NCBI GenBank assembly: GCA_040772505.1
Contig: JAXGYA010000002.1
Span: 186,001-250,000 of the forward strand
Source: Mariniphaga sp040772505
GTDB taxonomy: Bacteria > Bacteroidota > Bacteroidia > Bacteroidales > Prolixibacteraceae
Length of the DNA: 64,000 nt
Direction of reading: 5' to 3'
This document shows positions 26,687 to 35,500 of this stretch, one piece after another; positions within the stretch are counted from its first letter, which is position 1; every line of letters starts with the position of its first letter. The position numbers were made by a program, and so were the translations under genes. A model generated the notes under the pieces. It made no database searches. It was not told where the DNA came from and saw nothing but the letters and a program-made list of their open reading frames with translations.

Positions 26687-27634
26687 CTATTTCAGCGTTT
26701 TGATGTATTCTATGATATAATCAATATCCTCAAGCGTGAGCTGTCCTTCATAGGAAAGCATCAACCCGGGGGCATACCCTTCAACCAAGTCGGCATTGGG
26801 TTCGTATATCGAACGTATGATGTATTCTTCATCCACGACCAATTCTCTTTTTTCACTACCTGTTTTAACTCTGACAGTCTCTCCCCAAATGCCCTTAAAC
26901 GAAGGACCTACTAATTTTGAACCATCGATAGAGTGGCATGCGAAACAACCGATATTTTGCAAAATGCGCCTTCCGGTTGCCGAAGCCGATTCAATTTCAG
27001 CAGTAGTGGCTACCAATGTAGTGTCTGTCATCCACGACTGGAAAACAGAATCTTCCATTACCTTCACATAGGAATACATATATGAATGCTGAAGCCCGCA
27101 ATATTCTGCACAATAGAGTTCATAGGTACCGGTTTGCTGCGGTTCAAACCACATAAAGTTGTTCTTCTTCCCCGGAACCATATCCTGTTTCACGCGAAAA
27201 GCGGGAATATATAAGCTGTGGATAACATCCATGGCAACAAGATTTAACTTAACCGGTTTATCCTTTGGTAAATATAGAGTATCTGCACGCTTCCCGTTCT
27301 CGTATTCAAACATAAAATTCCACATCCGCCCATAAACAGTGACTTCCATTGCATCATCCGGTGCTTTGAGCATTGGTTTCCAGCCTGCCCAACCATAGTA
27401 GAACATAAACATCGTCAGTATCAGCGGAATAACTGTCCATATGATTTCAAGTTTTGTACTCCCCTCAAACTGAGTGGGTTTCGGGTTTCTTTTCCGGTTA
27501 TATTTGTAAATGAATACCAGCATTACGGTGGTCAGTCCAATCAGGAAAAAGAATGAAATCCCGAGAATAACATAAAAGGCGGTATCAACCCCCTTCACAA
27601 AATTAGATGCCTGCGTAATATCCGAACTATACAT
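26687..27634 (-). CDS. coxB: Cytochrome c oxidase subunit II with fused cytochrome c domain
   Basis: 315 residues. Two membrane helices near the N-terminus are followed by the CuA domain with YELYCAEYCGLQHSYMY, the C-x3-C-x3-H-x2-M ligand set. A C-terminal class I cytochrome c domain carries CFACH heme attachment, and a Met ligand is probably in MLSYEGQL. The fused heme c makes this a caa3-type oxidase, taking electrons from a small cytochrome c or directly from complex III. The operon order is SCO, subunit I, III, IV, II, CtaB. Confidence 0.95.
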   Translation of the reverse strand: MYSSDITQASNFVKGVDTAFYVILGISFFFLIGLTTVMLVFIYKYNRKRNPKPTQFEGSTKLEIIWTVIPLILTMFMFYYGWAGWKPMLKAPDDAMEVTVYGRMWNFMFEYENGKRADTLYLPKDKPVKLNLVAMDVIHSLYIPAFRVKQDMVPGKKNNFMWFEPQQTGTYELYCAEYCGLQHSYMYSYVKVMEDSVFQSWMTDTTLVATTAEIESASATGRRILQNIGCFACHSIDGSKLVGPSFKGIWGETVRVKTGSEKRELVVDEEYIIRSIYEPNADLVEGYAPGLMLSYEGQLTLEDIDYIIEYIKTLK

Positions 27635-27640
27635 GCTTTT

Positions 27641-27925
27641 TTATCTGTATAAATAATCTAAAAAGGTAACAACAATCGTGACAAGAATTATGGAAAAAAC
27701 AAAAATTACCATGATCACAAAGTAGGGCTTATCATATTTCAGGTGCATGAAATATTTTAAAACTAAAAATGCCTTAACTGATGCAATGACCAATGCCACT
27801 ACAATAGAAATATTCCCCAGATCAATCAGTGTAATTGCAACCGAAAAAAAGGTTAATGCCAAAAGGGTAATGAGCACATTAGAATAAAGCCGATATGGGA
27901 CTACATAAGGTTTTTCTTTTTCCAT
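27641..27925 (-). CDS. Cytochrome c oxidase subunit IV (caa3-type)
   Basis: 94-residue small membrane protein with three helices (LITLLALTFFSVAITLIDLG, ISIVVALVIASVKAFLVLKY, and a C-terminal FVIMVIFVFSIILVTIVV). The SVKAFLVLKYFMHLKYDKP motif is characteristic of prokaryotic subunit IV. It assists assembly or stability of the oxidase. It lies 11 bases after subunit III and six before coxB. Confidence 0.92.
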   Translation of the reverse strand: MEKEKPYVVPYRLYSNVLITLLALTFFSVAITLIDLGNISIVVALVIASVKAFLVLKYFMHLKYDKPYFVIMVIFVFSIILVTIVVTFLDYLYR

Positions 27926-27936
27926 GAAAACAAATT

Positions 27937-28554
27937 TTAGTTAATGAGATAAAACAACGGGAACAGGAATATCCAGATAATATCCACCAGATGCCAGTAC
28001 AATCCTGAGTTTTCAAGTAATGAAGCACGCTCTGCATGAACTTTTCCTGAGTTAATTTTCCACATCGTGACAGATATAAGCACAATGCCAATGATCAAAT
28101 GAAGCACATGCAACCCCGTCATCACAAAATAGAGCCCAAAAAACAGTATTTCACCCTGACTCAGCATTTCCGTTAGATATTCGGAACCCGGAAAAATGCC
28201 ATGGGCAAATTTGCCACCCCACTCCACATATTTATTTACCAGGAAAATCATACCTAACAGTATAGTAATTCCCGCCAGGATTAAGGTGAGCGATTTGTTT
28301 CTTTTTTGCAAAGCTGTAGTTGCCATGGCAATTGTCATACTGCTCAGCAATAATATTACAGTATTTATTGCTCCCATAAAAGTATCAAGCTCTTCAGCCG
28401 CCAGATGAAATGCATCATGGTTTAAATAGCGGTAAACGGCATAAATCACGAAAAGCACACCAAACAGGAGCAGTTCAGTGAAAATCAGCAGCCACATTCC
28501 AATTTTGGAAGCTTCGGGGTCATAATGCTCAGCTATGTGTTTTGCCTGTTCCAT
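27937..28554 (-). CDS. coxC: Cytochrome c oxidase subunit III
   Basis: 205 residues with five hydrophobic helices, the short bacterial form. Motifs include KIGMWLLIFTELLLFGVLF near the N-terminus and YFVMTGLHVLHLIIGIVLI and LYWHLVDIIWIFLFPLFYL near the C-terminus, all typical of heme-copper oxidase subunit III. It supports proton uptake stability of subunit I. It begins 11 bases after coxA. Confidence 0.95.
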   Translation of the reverse strand: MEQAKHIAEHYDPEASKIGMWLLIFTELLLFGVLFVIYAVYRYLNHDAFHLAAEELDTFMGAINTVILLLSSMTIAMATTALQKRNKSLTLILAGITILLGMIFLVNKYVEWGGKFAHGIFPGSEYLTEMLSQGEILFFGLYFVMTGLHVLHLIIGIVLISVTMWKINSGKVHAERASLLENSGLYWHLVDIIWIFLFPLFYLIN

Positions 28555-28565
28555 ATACTATAGTT

Positions 28566-30176
28566 TTAATAATTGTAAGGTCTTTCGTTTTCTTTGATTT
28601 CAGGTATTGTATCGAAATTTTCAACCGGTGGGGGCGAAGATACCGACCATTCTAATGTTGTTCCGTGCCAGGGATTCATTTCTGCCTGTGTTCCGCGTCT
28701 TGCAGAGCGAATCAGATTGGCGATAATAATCATAAAACCGGTTGCCAGAATCCATGAACCTAAAGTGCTTAAAATATTTCCTCCGTGAAATTCCTGAAGG
28801 TAATCATAATAACGCCGTGGCATTCCCATCATTCCAAGATAGAACATCGGAGTATAAAGTGTTAAAAATCCAATGAAAAAAATGAGCCATCCGATATTTG
28901 CCCATGATGTATCATACATTCTTCCAAAAATTTTGGGAAACCAGTAGTGTATTGCTGCGAAGAAAGCAAAACCGGTACCGCCAAATACAATATAATGGAA
29001 ATGCGCAACCACAAAGGCAGTGTCGTGAACATATATATTGGTTGCCAATGCTCCAAGCACCAGCCCGCTGAGTCCGCCAATCATAAACACAAAAACAAAT
29101 GATGCTGCCCAATAGAATGGTGTCTGAAGATTAATAGCCCCCTTATACATTGTTGAAATCCAGTTAAATACTTTTATTGCACTTGGGATTGCAACCAAAA
29201 ATGTGAGCAATGAAAAATAGTATTGAGCTGTCCCGCTCATTCCTGCCGTAAACATATGATGCCCCCACACCAGATAACCCAAAAAGGCAATTGCCATAGT
29301 TGAAGCGATAATTGCCTTATAACCAAAAACATGCTTCTGGGCAAAAGTGGGTATGATTTCTGAAACTGCTCCCATTGCCGGGAGAATCATGATATATACA
29401 GCGGGATGGGAATAAATCCAAAACAGGTGCTGGTATAAAATGGGATCGCCGCCCAAAGCCGGATCAAATATACCTATTCCGAAAATCCGCTCAAGAGCTA
29501 CCAAAACCAGTGTGATTCCAATTACAGGTGTTGCCAGCAACTGAATCCACGCTGTACCGTATAAAGTCCAGACAAACAGTGGCATCTTTGTCCATTTCAT
29601 TCCCGGACAGCGCATCCGGTGGATGGTGACCAGAAAATTCAACCCGGTGAGGATGGACGAAAATCCCAGAACAAAAGCGCCAAATATTGCCGGAAGCAGA
29701 TTTGTGCCTGACTTGAAACTGTAAGGCGCATAAAAAGTCCATCCGGTATCCGGGGTTCCGGAGCCAAAAAGAAGGGCTGAAAGTACCAGGAAAACACCGA
29801 GAACATAGAGCCACCAAGAAAGGAGGTTCAGTTTCGGGAATGCCACATCTTTTGCCCCAATCATAAGCGGCAACAAAAAATTGCCAAAAACGGCAGGTAA
29901 TCCGGGCACCACTACCATAAAAATCATAATAACCCCGTGAACGGTAAATGTTGCATTGTAAGTCTGTGCTTCCATAATAGTCTTTCCCGGAGCTATCAAT
30001 TCAAGTTTCATGGCGAGCCCCAACAACAGCCCTACCGAAAACATAGTAGCCATAGAATAAAGATAGAGAAGCCCTATGCGCTTGTGGTCAGTTGAAAAAA
30101 TCCAACCTAAAAAACCTTTAAATCTCCCCTGATATTTTAAATAATTTACTTCATTCATAATGTGTGCAGAATCCAT
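28566..30176 (-). CDS. coxA: Cytochrome c oxidase subunit I
   Basis: 536 residues, twelve membrane helices. Reduces O2 and pumps protons. The heme and CuB ligands are seen in FTVHGVIMIF (low-spin heme His), WIYSHPAVYIMILPAMG (CuB His linked to Tyr), LVWGHHMFTAGMS (two CuB His) and TAFVVAHFHYIVFGG (high-spin and low-spin heme His). The start is ATG 30176, four bases after the SCO gene. As the main catalytic subunit it shows that the organism can respire oxygen. Confidence 0.97.
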   Translation of the reverse strand: MDSAHIMNEVNYLKYQGRFKGFLGWIFSTDHKRIGLLYLYSMATMFSVGLLLGLAMKLELIAPGKTIMEAQTYNATFTVHGVIMIFMVVVPGLPAVFGNFLLPLMIGAKDVAFPKLNLLSWWLYVLGVFLVLSALLFGSGTPDTGWTFYAPYSFKSGTNLLPAIFGAFVLGFSSILTGLNFLVTIHRMRCPGMKWTKMPLFVWTLYGTAWIQLLATPVIGITLVLVALERIFGIGIFDPALGGDPILYQHLFWIYSHPAVYIMILPAMGAVSEIIPTFAQKHVFGYKAIIASTMAIAFLGYLVWGHHMFTAGMSGTAQYYFSLLTFLVAIPSAIKVFNWISTMYKGAINLQTPFYWAASFVFVFMIGGLSGLVLGALATNIYVHDTAFVVAHFHYIVFGGTGFAFFAAIHYWFPKIFGRMYDTSWANIGWLIFFIGFLTLYTPMFYLGMMGMPRRYYDYLQEFHGGNILSTLGSWILATGFMIIIANLIRSARRGTQAEMNPWHGTTLEWSVSSPPPVENFDTIPEIKENERPYNY

Positions 30177-30179
30177 TTA

Positions 30180-30998
30180 TTATGTTGTTGTATTTTTTAT
30201 TTTTCTGGGTTTAAATATAAGAAACAACAGTAAAACTGTTGCAAAAAACAGTATCGCAATACCTCCCAACTTGGTAATATTCAATACATATCCCTGACCT
30301 ACCGGGTCATAGGTGAAACAAAACCGCAACACTTTGTTCAGCGTCGGGCCGGAAATTCCCTTAGATGCCTCAACAATAGCCATTTTCCATTCAAAAGGGA
30401 GAAAATACATTCCGTTCAGGTAACGGGTAATTTTCCCGTCGGGACTGACGACCGTCAGCGATGAAGCGTGTAAAAAATCGTTACCTCTGCGTTTGTACTT
30501 AAATCCTGTTGCTTGTGTGGCTTTTGCAAGGCTTGCACTGTCTCCGGTAAAAAACAACCAGCCATCTTTGGCTTCCCTTGCTTTTTCTTCGGAAAGAAGC
30601 TGCAAGTAGCTCTCTTTTTTGCGAATACCCAAATCGATTGTTTCACGCGGGTCAAAACTGATGGTGAGCACCTGATAATCTTTGCCGGCAACCAGCTCAG
30701 ATTTGTTCATCACCCCTGCAACTGCCTCCATCAGCGGACTACAGATACCGGGGCAACGGTAGTACACAAAATTGATGACAGACGGCTTATCAATGATTTC
30801 CGTCAGCAAAACCTCTTCTCCCTGCTCATTGATAAGCAAAATATCATTAGGAAGGAATTCATCCAGATGCTCAACAATCCCAATTTCCACATCATCCGCT
30901 TTTGCAGCCGGATTTATGACAGATTGTCCAAAAACAGAACTATATGCGTTTAAAAAAATTAGTAAAAAAGTACCAATTTTAATATGATAGTGGCTCAT
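30180..30998 (-). CDS. SCO1/SenC-family copper chaperone
   Basis: 272 residues. Signal or anchor at the N-terminus and a C-terminal membrane helix (LGGIAILFFATVLLLFLIF). The thioredoxin-like domain contains YYRCPGICSPLMEAVAG, the CxxxC copper site, and LHASSLTVVSPDGK with the third (His) ligand. SCO proteins load copper into the CuA centre of subunit II. It is the first gene of the oxidase operon. Confidence 0.95.
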   Translation of the reverse strand: MSHYHIKIGTFLLIFLNAYSSVFGQSVINPAAKADDVEIGIVEHLDEFLPNDILLINEQGEEVLLTEIIDKPSVINFVYYRCPGICSPLMEAVAGVMNKSELVAGKDYQVLTISFDPRETIDLGIRKKESYLQLLSEEKAREAKDGWLFFTGDSASLAKATQATGFKYKRRGNDFLHASSLTVVSPDGKITRYLNGMYFLPFEWKMAIVEASKGISGPTLNKVLRFCFTYDPVGQGYVLNITKLGGIAILFFATVLLLFLIFKPRKIKNTTT

Positions 30999-31133
30999 AA
31001 AATCAGTTTTCCTAAATCAAATGTTGATTTTTTTAATTTCTTCATCTAAACAAACCATTTAGTGTAACTAAAGTTTAAAGGAAAAATTATTTTTGTGAGA
31101 AACAGACAAAAACTTTCACGTTTTTCAAAACCA

Positions 31134-32459
31134 TCAGTTCATTTTAATCTCAACTTTTAATACTGTTTTCGTATCCGAAGTAATTTTAAACCGCTCGTCA
31201 ATGCGGTAACCCATAATCCATACCACTTTGCGGCCGCTGCAGAGCAGCCAGACATTCTCTTTTTTGTGTATGGGCACTTTCTCATCAATAAGAAAATCAC
31301 TGATTTTCTTAAATCCACTCATCCCTAACGGTTTGAAGTAATCACCCTGTTGCCATTTTCTGATGAGTAGCGGAAAGTCAAGTTTATCGAAGCTGACACA
31401 TGCAATATACCTATCTTTAAGAAGTTGAAAATTATCAGCTCCAATTTTCTCAATAGTCAAATCAAATGGGGCAAATAATTCCAAATCATCTTCTTCGATA
31501 TAAAAAATACGTTTTTCGGAGTCGGGCATGGGCGTGACGAAAAGATACTTTCTGTCTTTTACCAGCCGGTGACTTTTAGAAAAAAACTGTTTCCCGGGCG
31601 GATTTAAAAGGCTCTGAAAAACCTGAGTTGAAACCTTCGGATTAAAATTAAAAGACGAAAGAATTTCAAAAAGTAAAGTATCGGGAAATGGTGATTTTAA
31701 TAGTTCTTCAATTTCAACAGAAAGTTCATTTTCGCTTTGCGAAATGATTTTCTCTTTCTCTTTTTCAATAAAGAAAGTGTAAACCTCCTCTGTTTCCCTA
31801 AGATTTTTGATGGTTTCTGCAAGATTGCTGTCAAAGGCAGGATTCATCGAGAGAAAAAGCGGAAAAATCCGGTGGCGGATAAAGTTTCGCTGATAGACTA
31901 CTTCGCTGTTCGTGCGGTCTTCACGAAAAGAGATAAAGCTCTCGCGGGCAAAATCTTCAATCTCTTTTCGGTTTGTAAAAAGCATGGGGCGAATGAGTTG
32001 CCCCGATTTTTCCTTAATGCCTGTCAATCCTCGAATTCCGGTTTTTCGGGTCAAGTTTAAAAAGAAAGTTTCAAGCAAATCGTCCAGGTGGTGTGCTGTG
32101 GCAATAAAGTCAAAATTATTTTCCGCGCGTATTTGTTCGAAGTAGCGGTAACGCAATTCCCGTGCAGCCATTTCAATCGAAATGCCGTTTAAATCTGCAT
32201 ATTCTTCCGTTTCAAAACGATTGAAAAAGAAGGGTGTGCCGTGAACCAGAACGTGCTGTCTCACAAAATCTTCATCTTTGTCGGAATCGGCACCGCGAAG
32301 CTGAAAATTGCAATGCACCACACCGTAATTGAAATTTGATTTTTCAAACAAATTCAACATAACCATACTGTCAATTCCACCGCTCACTGCCAGCAATATT
32401 TTATGGTGCGGTTCAAAAAGACGGTTCCTTTTTATATTCTCAAAAAAGCGGTTAAACAT
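31134..32459 (-). CDS. tilS: tRNA(Ile)-lysidine synthase
   Basis: 441 residues. Modifies C34 of the CAU anticodon tRNA to lysidine so that it decodes AUA as isoleucine; essential in most bacteria. The ATP-binding PP-loop is LLAVSGGIDSMVML (about residues 22-35); HHLDDLLETFFLNLTRKTGI follows. The C-terminal substrate-binding regions (IRKWQQGDYFKPLGMSGFKK) are present, so the gene is full-length. Confidence 0.96.
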   Translation of the reverse strand: MFNRFFENIKRNRLFEPHHKILLAVSGGIDSMVMLNLFEKSNFNYGVVHCNFQLRGADSDKDEDFVRQHVLVHGTPFFFNRFETEEYADLNGISIEMAARELRYRYFEQIRAENNFDFIATAHHLDDLLETFFLNLTRKTGIRGLTGIKEKSGQLIRPMLFTNRKEIEDFARESFISFREDRTNSEVVYQRNFIRHRIFPLFLSMNPAFDSNLAETIKNLRETEEVYTFFIEKEKEKIISQSENELSVEIEELLKSPFPDTLLFEILSSFNFNPKVSTQVFQSLLNPPGKQFFSKSHRLVKDRKYLFVTPMPDSEKRIFYIEEDDLELFAPFDLTIEKIGADNFQLLKDRYIACVSFDKLDFPLLIRKWQQGDYFKPLGMSGFKKISDFLIDEKVPIHKKENVWLLCSGRKVVWIMGYRIDERFKITSDTKTVLKVEIKMN

Positions 32460-32504
32460 GAACTTCTAAGCTGAATTTGAATAAAGTAAGTGAAATTTCA
32501 TTTT

Positions 32505-32533
32505 CAAAGTTACGCATTTGAAACATAAATCAA
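32505..32533 (-). promoter_or_regulatory. Bacteroidetes-type promoter upstream of tilS
   Basis: On the minus strand, TTG (32531-32533) and TAACTTTG (32505-32512) are separated by 18 bases. The predicted transcript starts about 40 bases before the tilS ATG. Confidence 0.45.
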
Positions 32534-32541
32534 TATCTGAC

Positions 32542-33789
32542 TTAATAATTATTATTTATCCCCGCTATAATATTAGCTGCCGCGAGTTCAGCAATGTTCA
32601 AAATAACTTCTACAGCCTTCAGCATGGAAGGAACGGGAATGAACTCATAGGGTCCGTGAAAATTATGCCCTCCAGCAAAAATATTGGGACAGGGCAATCC
32701 TTCGTATGACAGTCTGGCGCCATCGGTGCCTCCGCGAATCGCTTTGATTTTCGGAGAAATTCCGGCTTTTCGCATAGCCTCCTTTGCCAGCTCAACCACA
32801 TACATAACCGGTTCAATCTTTTGACGCATGTTGTAATACTGGTCATTCATCTCTATAGCAACCAGTTCCTGACCGTATCCCATATTCACAAGCCTGACAA
32901 TTTCACTCATCAGTTTTTTCTTTGCTACAAATTTGTCAAAATCGTGATCCCGGATAATAAGCTGTATTTCAGCCCCTTCCACGTTTCCATTCAGCGATGT
33001 CACATGAAAAAATCCTTCATATCCGTCGGTGTGTTCAGGGCGCTGTACCGGCGGGAGCATAGAAATTATCTTTTGTGCCGTCAATACCGCATTTATCATT
33101 TTATTTTTTGCATAACCGGGATGAACGCTTCTGCCTTGAATTGTAATTTTGACACCGGCAGCATTGAAATTTTCATACTCCAGCTCACCAACCTCACTTC
33201 CGTCAAGCGTATAGGCAAAATCAGCACCGAACTTTTTCACATCGAATTTATCTGCGCCCCTGCCGATTTCCTCATCCGGCGTGAATGCAATCCGGATTTT
33301 CCCGTGCCTTATCTTGTTGTTTTTCAACAACAACTCAGCTGCTGTAACAATTTCGGCAACTCCTGCTTTATCATCGGCGCCTAACAAGGTTGTGCCATCG
33401 GCAGTAATAATATCCTGCCCTTTATATTGTAAAATTTCCGGAAATTCATCAGAATTGATGGTTACTCCGTTTTTCAGCTTAATGGGATTTCCATTGTAGT
33501 TTTCAACAATCTGGGGCTGCACATTTTCGCCGGCAAAATCGGGACTGGTATCCACATGGGCAATAAAACCTATTACGGGGAGCTTATCAGTTATATTTGC
33601 CGGAATCGTTGCCATCAAATAGCCATTTTTGTCCAATTCAACCTCGTGCAAACCGATTTCTTTCAACTCTGCTTCCAGCTTTTTCATAAAGACTACCTGT
33701 CTTTCGGTGCTTGGGAAAGAAGCACTGTTCGGATCAGATGTTGTGTGTTCTTTTGCATAACGGATAAACCTGTTAACAACACTTTCCAT
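32542..33789 (-). CDS. pepT: Peptidase T (tripeptidase)
   Basis: 415 residues, M20 family. Removes N-terminal residues from tripeptides. Metal-binding and catalytic segments are IGFIAHVDTSPDFAG, TLLGADDKAGVAEIV, FTPDEEIGRGADKFD and IRGGTDGARLSYEGLPCPN, with the last zinc His in AGGHNFHGPYEF. Full length, with a soluble cytoplasmic profile. Confidence 0.96.
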   Translation of the reverse strand: MESVVNRFIRYAKEHTTSDPNSASFPSTERQVVFMKKLEAELKEIGLHEVELDKNGYLMATIPANITDKLPVIGFIAHVDTSPDFAGENVQPQIVENYNGNPIKLKNGVTINSDEFPEILQYKGQDIITADGTTLLGADDKAGVAEIVTAAELLLKNNKIRHGKIRIAFTPDEEIGRGADKFDVKKFGADFAYTLDGSEVGELEYENFNAAGVKITIQGRSVHPGYAKNKMINAVLTAQKIISMLPPVQRPEHTDGYEGFFHVTSLNGNVEGAEIQLIIRDHDFDKFVAKKKLMSEIVRLVNMGYGQELVAIEMNDQYYNMRQKIEPVMYVVELAKEAMRKAGISPKIKAIRGGTDGARLSYEGLPCPNIFAGGHNFHGPYEFIPVPSMLKAVEVILNIAELAAANIIAGINNNY

Positions 33790-33888
33790 AATTTTTAAAT
33801 TAATTTTTTAGTTGCATCTCATCAGCAACAGCAATGATAAACAGATCCGGTGACTTAAAGCAATCCGGAGAATGCGGCAAAGCTATCC

Positions 33889-33908
33889 GTGAAGGCAGCT
33901 TCACGGGT
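33889..33908 (-). other. Hairpin just downstream of proS
   Basis: CCGTGAA and TTCACGG form a 7-bp stem with a six-base loop about 15 bases after the proS stop on the minus strand. No T run follows, so terminator function is uncertain. Confidence 0.3.
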
Positions 33909-33922
33909 GAAAATTAACAAAA

Positions 33923-35398
33923 CTAATAGGCAATTGCAAACAAAACCCGTTGTTTTGAAGGTTTGCCCGAGTAGATACATTTACCTTCTTCCAGCTCATT
34001 ATCAAGCGGTATGCAACGAACCGTTGCCTTAGTTTCCATTTTTATTTTCTCTTCAGTTTCCGGTGTTCCGTCCCAATGAGCAGAAATAAATCCCCCTTTA
34101 TTCTCAATGATTTCCTTAAACTCTTCCCAGATGTCTGCTTTGTTTGTATTTTGAGCACGGAAGTCAAGCGCCTTCCTGAATATGTTCTGCTGAATTTCTT
34201 CCAGAAGGTTTTCCACATATTCAGTAATTCCCTCTATGGGCACAACTGATTTTTCCAGCGTATCGCGACGTGCTACTTCAACGGTTCTATTTTCAAGGTC
34301 GCGGGGTCCTATCGCCAGGCGAACAGGCACTCCTTTCAGCTCATATTCGGCAAATTTCCAGCCCGGCTTTTTCTGATCGCTGTCGTCAAATTTCACTGAA
34401 ATTCCCGCTTTTTTCAAGTCATCAACAATTTTCTCAACTTCCTCTGAAATTATAGCTAACTGCTCCAGTTTTTTATAAATAGGCACAACAACAACCTGAA
34501 TTGGTGCCAGCTTAGGTGGCAAAACCAGCCCGTTATCATCGGAATGTGCCATTATTAAACCGCCAATCAACCGGGTTGAAACCCCCCACGAAGTAGCCCA
34601 GACATATTCTTCGACCCCTTCCTTATTGGTGAATTTCACATCAAAGGCTTTTGCAAAGTTCTGCCCTAAAAAGTGGGAAGTGCCCGACTGCAATGCTTTT
34701 CCATCCTGCATCAATGCTTCGATGGTGTATGTATCCAATGCACCCGCAAACCGTTCGCTCTCGGTCTTTACTCCTTTCACTACCGGCATTGCCATATAAT
34801 TCTCCGCAAAATCAGCATAAACATTTATCATTTTCATTGCCTCCTCTATGGCTTCATCTTTTGTAGCATGGGCAGTATGCCCCTCCTGCCAGAGAAATTC
34901 TGCTGTTCGCAGAAACAGGCGGGTACGCATTTCCCAGCGTACCACATTTGCCCACTGGTTGATGAGAAGTGGTAAATCACGATGAGACTGAATCCAGTTG
35001 CGGTAGGTATGCCAGATTATGGTCTCGGAAGTAGGCCTGATTATGAGTTCTTCTTCCAGCTTTGCATCCGGATCAACTACTATTTCGCCGGTTTCCTTAT
35101 CATTTTTCAGGCGATAATGGGTGACAACCGCACACTCCTTGGCAAATCCTTCAACATGATCAGCCTCCTTGTTAAAAAATGATTTAGGAATAAAGAGCGG
35201 AAAATAGGCATTCACATGCCCTGTTTCTTTAAACATCCGGTCGAGCTCTGCCTGCATCTTCTCCCAAATTGCATAACCATAGGGTTTTATCACCATACAG
35301 CCCCTTACAGCAGAGTTTTCGGCCATATCAGCCTTAATCACCAGATCCTGATACCATTGTGAATAATTCTCACTACGTGATGTTAGTTTTTTAGTCAT
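33923..35398 (-). CDS. proS: Prolyl-tRNA synthetase (short, archaeal/eukaryotic-type)
   Basis: 491 residues. Class II synthetase charging tRNA-Pro. Motif 2 region LIIRPTSETIIWHTYRNWI and motif 3 region GVSTRLIGGLIMAHSDDNGL are clear. The anticodon-binding domain follows (VVVPIYKKLEQL, PGWKFAEYELKGVPVRLAIG), then a C-terminal zinc-like extension. It lacks the YbaK-like editing insertion found in the long bacterial type, as expected for Bacteroidetes. Confidence 0.96.
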   Translation of the reverse strand: MTKKLTSRSENYSQWYQDLVIKADMAENSAVRGCMVIKPYGYAIWEKMQAELDRMFKETGHVNAYFPLFIPKSFFNKEADHVEGFAKECAVVTHYRLKNDKETGEIVVDPDAKLEEELIIRPTSETIIWHTYRNWIQSHRDLPLLINQWANVVRWEMRTRLFLRTAEFLWQEGHTAHATKDEAIEEAMKMINVYADFAENYMAMPVVKGVKTESERFAGALDTYTIEALMQDGKALQSGTSHFLGQNFAKAFDVKFTNKEGVEEYVWATSWGVSTRLIGGLIMAHSDDNGLVLPPKLAPIQVVVVPIYKKLEQLAIISEEVEKIVDDLKKAGISVKFDDSDQKKPGWKFAEYELKGVPVRLAIGPRDLENRTVEVARRDTLEKSVVPIEGITEYVENLLEEIQQNIFRKALDFRAQNTNKADIWEEFKEIIENKGGFISAHWDGTPETEEKIKMETKATVRCIPLDNELEEGKCIYSGKPSKQRVLFAIAY

Positions 35399-35500
35399 TT
35401 TGTGTATGTTGGTACAAATTTTGCACTTTATTTGTACTAATATTAGAGTTTGTAAAGAAAGTAAATATTTTAGGAAATATATAAATCTGGAGGATGTGTT

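Noticed and set aside
30513..30953. 146-codon plus-strand frame
   Set aside because: It is antisense to the SCO gene, which has clear motifs; no independent support.
32821..33384. 187-codon plus-strand frame
   Set aside because: It is a shadow of pepT on the other strand.
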